Part shown: positions 59,827 through 64,000 of the stretch, one piece after another
Numbering within the stretch: position 1 is the first letter of the stretch
How the letters are laid out: each line of letters begins with the position of its first letter
Assembly (NCBI RefSeq): GCF_007748095.1
Contig: NZ_CP036287.1
Location: 2,170,001-2,234,000 of the forward strand
Origin: Engelhardtia mirabilis
GTDB lineage: Bacteria > Planctomycetota > UBA1135 > GCA-002686595
Reading direction: 5' to 3'
Length of the DNA: 64,000 bases
Program-made: the position numbers and the translations under genes
Notes under the pieces: model-generated
The model's database searches: none
Seen by the model: only the letters and a program-made list of their open reading frames with translations
Told to the model about the DNA's origin: nothing

Positions 59827-60840
59827 TCAGATCGCGCGGCGGTCGATCTCGACTCCGCGCGAGCGACGGTGGGGCCCCGCTTCGGCCGGACCTTCACGGC
59901 GGCCGCCGTTCTGGGTCGGTCCGCGCCGCTCGTCGACCCGGGTGCCTTGTCGCAGGGCGTCACGATGGGATTGAAGGCGCTCGCGCAAGCGTTCGATCGC
60001 GGCCTTGCGGCGCTCGGTCGACTGGGTCTCGCGCTCCTCGCTGCGGGGTTGGTCGACCTGCCCCAACTGCTCGTCGTCACGTTGGGAGCGCCGACCGCGC
60101 GCGTCCTCGAAACGATCGCGCAGGTGTTCGCGGAGCTGTTCGCCCGGTTGGCTGCCCGCCTCGCTCCGAAGCCGGTCGGGCTCCGAGCTGCTGCGAAGCT
60201 CGGACCCACGCTCCCGTCCGTCGTGAGGCGCCGGGATACGGTCGGCGCGACCTGCCCCGAAGCCAGCCCGCCGGCCGGCCTCACGCCCGGCCGCGCCGCG
60301 TCCGATGAAGTCGCGTCCGATGACGTCGCGTTCGACCGCACCGCGCCCGAGCCTGTCGCTTCCGCTGACCCCACGATCATCCTCGCCGGGTCCCGTGGCA
60401 CCGCGACCGCTTGCACCGCGGCCGATTTCACCGCGGCCGATTTCACCGCGACCGCTTGCATCGCGATCGAGTCGGCCGCGTAGGCCGGCACCACGATCGT
60501 CGACAGTGTGCCGAGACCGGCGATCTGTCAGCGGTGACGGCTCCCGGTCTGCGCCGCGAGGCCGCTCGACGCGTTCTTGCCGGAGGCTGCCCTGGGGGAT
60601 GCCGAAGCGTTCGCGCAGTTCTTGAACTCGATCGCGGAAGCGTTCGACGCGCGCGTCGTTGCGCTCGCCTTCGGTGTCGGAGTCGAAGCGTTCCGCGCGC
60701 CGCTCGAAGCCGTGTTCGGTGCCCGGGCGTTGCTGGGCGTCGGCATGGCCTGGGGTCAGGGCCAAGAGGGCCAGGGCGATGGCGGTCGCAGGCCGGCGGA
60801 GTATCGCGGGCCGGCGGAGTATCGTGAGTCGGCGGAGCAT
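59827..60840 (-). CDS. secreted low-complexity Arg/Glu/Gly-rich protein
   Basis: Encodes 337 residues from ATG 60840, with GAGGA 8 bases upstream; an in-frame ATG at 60861 lacks an RBS. Leader MLRRLTILRRPAILRRPATA plus a hydrophobic core (IALALLALTPGHADAQ) looks like a signal peptide with a repetitive basic N-region. The mature part is mostly disordered: a charged helical segment (RDRVQELRERFGIPQG), then Gly-Arg-rich repeats (GRGEIGRGEIGRGASGRGATG, encoded by 15-bp repeats at 60406-60455) and a C-terminal charged helix. No domain. The repeats are likely to vary in number. Confidence 0.65.
   Translation of the reverse strand: MLRRLTILRRPAILRRPATAIALALLALTPGHADAQQRPGTEHGFERRAERFDSDTEGERNDARVERFRDRVQELRERFGIPQGSLRQERVERPRGADREPSPLTDRRSRHTVDDRGAGLRGRLDRDASGRGEIGRGEIGRGASGRGATGPGEDDRGVSGSDRLGRGAVERDVIGRDFIGRGAAGREAGRRAGFGAGRADRIPAPHDGRERGSELRSSSEPDRLRSEAGSQPGEQLREHLRDRFEDARGRRSQRDDEQLGQVDQPRSEERETQSTERRKAAIERLRERLQSHRDALRQGTRVDERRGPTQNGGRREGPAEAGPHRRSRGVEIDRRAI
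60406..60455. repeat. 15-bp coding tandem repeat
   Basis: Copies of ACCGCGGCCGATTTC and variants (GCTTGCACCGCGGCC) in tandem. On the minus strand they encode the GRGEI-type pentapeptide repeats. A second 18-bp repeat, GGCGGAGTATCGNGNGCC, at 60796-60840 encodes the repeated ILRRPA in the signal peptide. Confidence 0.75.
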
Positions 60841-60949
60841 CGTCGAATCCTCGTGATTCATGGCTGCGGAAGCAGCGTTGGTCTGATCGATGCCACCCTC
60901 AACCGCACGGCTCCGCGGCGGTTCCGGCGCGCCGCCACATTTGGATCGC

Positions 60950-61792
60950 TCAGGCCTTCCTGCGCCCGACGCGGTCACCCGGTGTCCACATCCCCTTGCC
61001 CAGGGAAGCGCCTCCGTCCTGGACGAAGACCTCGCCGTTGACGTACGCGCAGGCGGGGGAGAGCAGGAACAGGGCGTGGCTGGCGACCTCGTCCGGCGTG
61101 GCGAAGCGACCCAGGGGCACGCCGCGCAGGATCGCTTCGCGCACCTCTTCGCTGGGCCACAGGTTGGCCTCGGCGCCCTTGCTCTCGAAGGGGCCGGGGG
61201 CGATCGCGTTGACTCGAATGCCGTGGCGGGCCCACTCGACGGCGAGGGTGCGGGTCATGGCAAGGACGCCGGCCTTGGCCGAGGCGGAGTGCACGACTCC
61301 GGGCATGCCCGTCCAGGCGTAGGTCGCGAGCACGTTCAGCATCTGCCCACCGCCCGCCGCGATCATGTGCCGACCGAAGGAGCGGCTGCAGTAGAAGGTG
61401 CCGTCGAGGACGATCCCGAGCACCGCTCGCCAGGCCTTGGCGGACAGCTTCTCGGCCGGGCAGACGAAGTTGCCGGCGGCGTTGTTGACCAGGATGTCGA
61501 CCTTGCCCTGCTTCTCGACGACGCGGTCGGCCAACTCGCGCACGCGGTCCGCCTCGCGCACGTCGACGGTCTCGGAGTAGACCCGCCAACCGGCGGCGTC
61601 GCCCTCTTCGAGCAGTGCTTGGTGATGCTCGGCGGAGCGGCTGGCGATCACCACGGTGGCGCCCAGGGCGGCCAGGCCGCGACTGATCTGCAGGCCCAGC
61701 CCGGTGCCGCCCCCGGTGACGACGGCCACCTGGCCGGAGAAGAGGTCGGGGGCGAGGAAGCGGATGGCCTCGGGCGGGTCGGACTGGCTCAT
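60950..61792 (-). CDS. short-chain dehydrogenase/reductase, 2,4-dienoyl-CoA reductase-like
   Basis: Encodes 280 residues from ATG 61792. Cofactor motif VAVVTGGGTGLGLQISRGL, NNAAGNF (an extra Ala, as in DECR-type SDRs), EKLSAKAWRAVLGIVLDGTFYCSRS and catalytic region HSASAKAGVLAMTRTLAVEW with Lys kept but the usual Tyr replaced by Ser, as in DECR2-like enzymes, which use a different proton-transfer arrangement. The end VFVQDGGASLGKGMW is family-typical. It would reduce 2,4-dienoyl-CoA with NADPH in oxidation of unsaturated acyl chains. Head-to-head with the PaaZ-type aldehyde dehydrogenase across 131 bp. Confidence 0.88.
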   Translation of the reverse strand: MSQSDPPEAIRFLAPDLFSGQVAVVTGGGTGLGLQISRGLAALGATVVIASRSAEHHQALLEEGDAAGWRVYSETVDVREADRVRELADRVVEKQGKVDILVNNAAGNFVCPAEKLSAKAWRAVLGIVLDGTFYCSRSFGRHMIAAGGGQMLNVLATYAWTGMPGVVHSASAKAGVLAMTRTLAVEWARHGIRVNAIAPGPFESKGAEANLWPSEEVREAILRGVPLGRFATPDEVASHALFLLSPACAYVNGEVFVQDGGASLGKGMWTPGDRVGRRKA

Positions 61793-61923
61793 GGGGGCAG
61801 GGTGACAGACTCGCCCTGGCCGTGGAAGCTGCGCCGGAAGGCGTGGGGGCGACGGCGGATTCGGAGGCGGGGTCGGATATCCTGTTCGCCCCCGCGCCCG
61901 GCGCGCCACCCCCCGAGAGCCCC

Positions 61924-63480
61924 ATGATCAAGCTCGAGAGCTACCTCAGCGGCACCTGGCAGACGGGCCAGGGCGATCCCCAGGTCCTGGTCGATCCGGC
62001 CACCGAGATGCCCCTGGCCGAGTGCGCCAGCGACGGCATCGACCGCGGCGCCGCCGTGGCCTACGCCCGCGAAGTGGGCGGTCCGGCCCTGCGCGCCATG
62101 ACCTTCGCCGAGCGCGCCGCGGCCCTGAAAGCCCTGTCCGGCGCCATCCACGAGCACCGCGAGGCGCTGATCGAGTTGTCGATCCAGAACGCCGGTTCGA
62201 CCCGCGGCGACGCGAAGTTCGACCTCGACGGCGCCACCGGAACCCTGGCGGCCTACGCCAGCTTCGGCAAGCGGCTCGGCGACCGGCCCTTCCTGACGGA
62301 CGGCGAGGGCCAGCAGCTCGGCCGCACCCCGCGCTTCTGGGGCGAGCACGTGCTGGTGCCGCGCCCCGGCGTGGCGGTCCACATCAACGCCTTCAACTTC
62401 CCGGGTTGGGGCATGGCCGAGAAGATGGCCTGCTCGCTCCTGGCCGGGATGCCGGTGATCGAGAAGCCCGGCACGCCGACGGCTCTGATCGCCTACCGCA
62501 TCGCGCAGATCGTGGTCGAGTCGGGCGTGCTGCCCGAGGGCGCCTTCCAGTTCCTAGCGGGCAGCGCGGGCGATCTGCTCGATCACCTGGGTCCGATGGA
62601 CGTGGTCGCCTTCACCGGCGGTTCGAAGACCGCGGCGCTGATCCGCGGCCACGAGAACCTCGTGCGCCACAACGTGCGCGTGAACATCGAGGCCGACTCG
62701 CTCAACTCCTCGGTCCTCGGTCCCGACGTGGACACGGACTCAGAGCTGTACGGCGAGTTCCTGGCCAATGTGATGCTCGACATGACCCAGAAGGCGGGTC
62801 AGAAGTGCACGGCGGTGCGGCGCATCCTGGTGCCCAAGGACATGGTCGAGAGCGTGGTCGCCGACCTGACCGCCGACCTCGAGCGTCAGAAGCAGGGTAG
62901 CCCCGGCGACAAGGACACCCGCGTCGGGACGCTCACCTCGAGTGGCCAACTGCGCGACGTGCGCGCGGGAATCGAGAGCCTGGCCGAGAACGGCCACGTG
63001 CGCTGCGGCGGCGCCGACAGCGTTGGCGATGCGGGCTACGGGATCCGACCGACGCTGATCGAGGCCATCGACGCCGACGCCGACACCTTCCACGAGTTGG
63101 AGGTCTTCGGACCCGTGGCCTCGGTCCTGCCCTACACCGGCGAAGCCTCCGAGGCCGTGCGCCTGGTCAACCGTGGCGGCGGTGGGCTGGTGGCGGCCGT
63201 CTACTCCGACGACGCCGATTGGACCACCGAGGTGACCCTGGGCATCGCCCCCTGGCACGGACGGGTCTGGATCGGCTCCAGTCGGGTCAAGGGTCAGTCG
63301 ACGCCGCCCGGGTTGGTGCTGCCCCAATCGGTCCACGGCGGCCCCGGGCGCGCGGGCGGCGGCGAGGAGCTCGGCGCCCTGCGCGGGCTGTCGCTCTACA
63401 TGCAGCGCACCGCGGTCCAGGGCTTCCAGGGTCTGGTCCAAAAGCGCTTCGGGGCACCAACCGCCGACAGCGAAGACTGA
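61924..63480 (+). CDS. aldehyde dehydrogenase of the PaaZ/BoxD type, without MaoC domain
   Basis: Encodes 518 residues from ATG 61924. ALDH motifs: PGVAVHINAFNFPGWGMAEK, GSAGDLLDHLG, AFTGGSKTAALI, general-base Glu256 in NIEADSLNSSVLG and nucleophile Cys295 in GQKCTAVRRILVP. EADSLN and the N-terminal LESYLSGTW are specific for the PaaZ N-terminal domain and for the BoxD 3,4-dehydroadipyl-CoA semialdehyde dehydrogenase. The C-terminal MaoC-type hydratase of PaaZ (about 160 residues) is absent, so BoxD-like oxidation of a CoA-linked semialdehyde in aromatic catabolism is the better fit. Boundary hairpin at 63505. An upstream extension to 61822 is not supported. Confidence 0.88.
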   Translation: MIKLESYLSGTWQTGQGDPQVLVDPATEMPLAECASDGIDRGAAVAYAREVGGPALRAMTFAERAAALKALSGAIHEHREALIELSIQNAGSTRGDAKFDLDGATGTLAAYASFGKRLGDRPFLTDGEGQQLGRTPRFWGEHVLVPRPGVAVHINAFNFPGWGMAEKMACSLLAGMPVIEKPGTPTALIAYRIAQIVVESGVLPEGAFQFLAGSAGDLLDHLGPMDVVAFTGGSKTAALIRGHENLVRHNVRVNIEADSLNSSVLGPDVDTDSELYGEFLANVMLDMTQKAGQKCTAVRRILVPKDMVESVVADLTADLERQKQGSPGDKDTRVGTLTSSGQLRDVRAGIESLAENGHVRCGGADSVGDAGYGIRPTLIEAIDADADTFHELEVFGPVASVLPYTGEASEAVRLVNRGGGGLVAAVYSDDADWTTEVTLGIAPWHGRVWIGSSRVKGQSTPPGLVLPQSVHGGPGRAGGGEELGALRGLSLYMQRTAVQGFQGLVQKRFGAPTADSED

Positions 63481-63504
63481 GCCCTCTCGCCACCCGGACG
63501 CACT

Positions 63505-63535
63505 GCGCCCCGTCGGTCACGGACCGGCGGGGCGC
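63505..63535 (+). terminator. strong hairpin after the aldehyde dehydrogenase gene
   Basis: GCGCCCCGTCGGTC pairs with GACCGGCGGGGCGC around a three-base loop, with one T/G wobble, 25 bp after the stop. Architecture matches the hairpin at 47282. It also lies downstream of the convergent gene ending at 63641. Confidence 0.7.
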
Positions 63536-63640
63536 TGTGCGTTCGGATGCCCTGGCAGCTCGAGCGCGGCCGCTCGAACGCGCTCGTTCGGACGCACTCG
63601 ATCGGACGCAGCCGCCGGGACGCGATCAGTCGGTCGGAGA

Positions 63641-64000
63641 TCAATCCGGGGTGGTCGGCGCGGGCTGGTTGACCGGGTTGTAGGGCGAGTTCGCCCACCA
63701 GGCTTCCCAGTCCGACTTCTGGCTGCCGATGTCGACGCCGGCCAGGTGCTCGATCGATTGGCGCAGCACCTTGCGCTGCCGGGTCGACGAGCCGCCGCCC
63801 GAGACGCCGACGACGCGCACGTCCAGCACGGCGCCCGACACCAGGGTGTTGATCACCGGGTCGGCGATGGACGACCCCGTGGCGACCTCGACGTCGTAGT
63901 CCTGCACGTAGGCGGACTGGTTGCCAAAGAAGACGTAGCTGCGCGGCGGCGGCGCGTAGCTGCTCGAGCTCGAGGAGAGCAGCGCGTTGGTGAGCGGCGC
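63641..64000 (-). CDS. unknown protein, C-terminal part, cut by window edge
   Basis: The frame is open to base 64000, so the N-terminus is missing and about 119 residues are seen. They begin with a Ser-rich and Pro-rich stretch (SSSSSSYAPPPRSYVFFGNQS), continue with beta-strand-like DYDVEVATGSSIADPVINTLVSGAVLDVRVVGVSGGGSS, and end with QRKVLRQSIEHLAGVDIGSQKSDWEAWWANSPYNPVNQP. The end is reminiscent of HEAT-like segments in secreted planctomycete proteins, in which a closing helix contains SDWExWW, but this is a loose impression. GTG 63907 is an internal codon, not a start. Confidence 0.7.
   Translation of the reverse strand, partial: APLTNALLSSSSSSYAPPPRSYVFFGNQSAYVQDYDVEVATGSSIADPVINTLVSGAVLDVRVVGVSGGGSSTRQRKVLRQSIEHLAGVDIGSQKSDWEAWWANSPYNPVNQPAPTTPD

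Noticed and set aside
57462..60494. 1010-codon minus-strand protein joining the membrane protein to upstream sequence
   Set aside because: Only residues from ATG 58904 look real. The rest is a shadow of the phosphoesterase and secreted-protein genes in other frames.

Overview
The window is a dense, roughly 70% G+C bacterial chromosome segment of about 53 protein genes, with no RNA gene that I can see. A planctomycete is the best guess for the host. The main reason is the 549-residue secreted protein at 45575-47224, whose C-terminal module (GSGCTLYLGG, then a PVPSDVALEGVDL-type stretch) I associate with secreted proteins of high-GC marine Planctomycetota. The many small secreted or lipoprotein orphans and the HscC-type chaperone fit as well. 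This is inference from recall, not a search.

Layout. 1-7823 (+): a fatty-acyl/C4-CoA operon (3-hydroxyacyl-CoA dehydrogenase, an exported and a cytosolic cyclophilin, crotonase, thiolase), then a LeuD-LeuC fused hydro-lyase with an isopropylmalate/isocitrate-type dehydrogenase, and a VOC protein. 7863-14371 (-): a PP2C phosphatase, a DUF2071-like protein and an ergothioneine operon egtA-egtB-egtC-egtD without egtE. 14561-16647 (+): an OmpR/histidine-kinase pair. 16954-24313 (-): a small orphan, then a tightly overlapping tetR-tolC-hlyD-RND efflux operon with a perfect 16-bp operator. 24419-26894 (+): a DUF429-alkyltransferase-like fusion and a highly charged repeat protein. 27429-35224 (-): a secreted gamma-glutamyltransferase, an Att-like operon (ABC ATPase, double FtsX permease, AttH/CrtC-type lipoprotein) and an epimerase. 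35409-38501 (+): Nudix hydrolase, UbiA-like membrane protein, secreted orphan, methyltransferase. 38634-41717 (-): zincin-like protein, PH-domain protein, lipoprotein. 41853-47224 (+): a second gamma-glutamyltransferase, a cation/proton antiporter and the secreted 549-residue protein. 47337-49612 (-): MogA and a polyferredoxin-TPR protein. 49697-57436 (+): a CgeB-like protein, a soluble PAS/MCP-like protein, and an HscC Hsp70 - membrane protein (frameshifted) - J-protein operon. 57462-61792 (-): membrane protein with a PdeM-like phosphoesterase, a secreted low-complexity protein, an SDR. 61924-63480 (+): a PaaZ/BoxD-type aldehyde dehydrogenase. The right edge cuts an unknown gene.

Three complete copies and one partial copy of a ~150-161-bp non-coding element with 35-bp terminal inverted repeats (a MITE) are scattered through the window. 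Two of their ends supply the TAG stop codon of the neighbouring gene. A 34-bp palindromic tandem repeat sits between two convergent genes at 38481-38650 and carries the stop codons of both. The most novel items are these two repeat systems, the DUF429-ATL fusion, the HscC operon and the soluble degenerate chemoreceptor-like protein.
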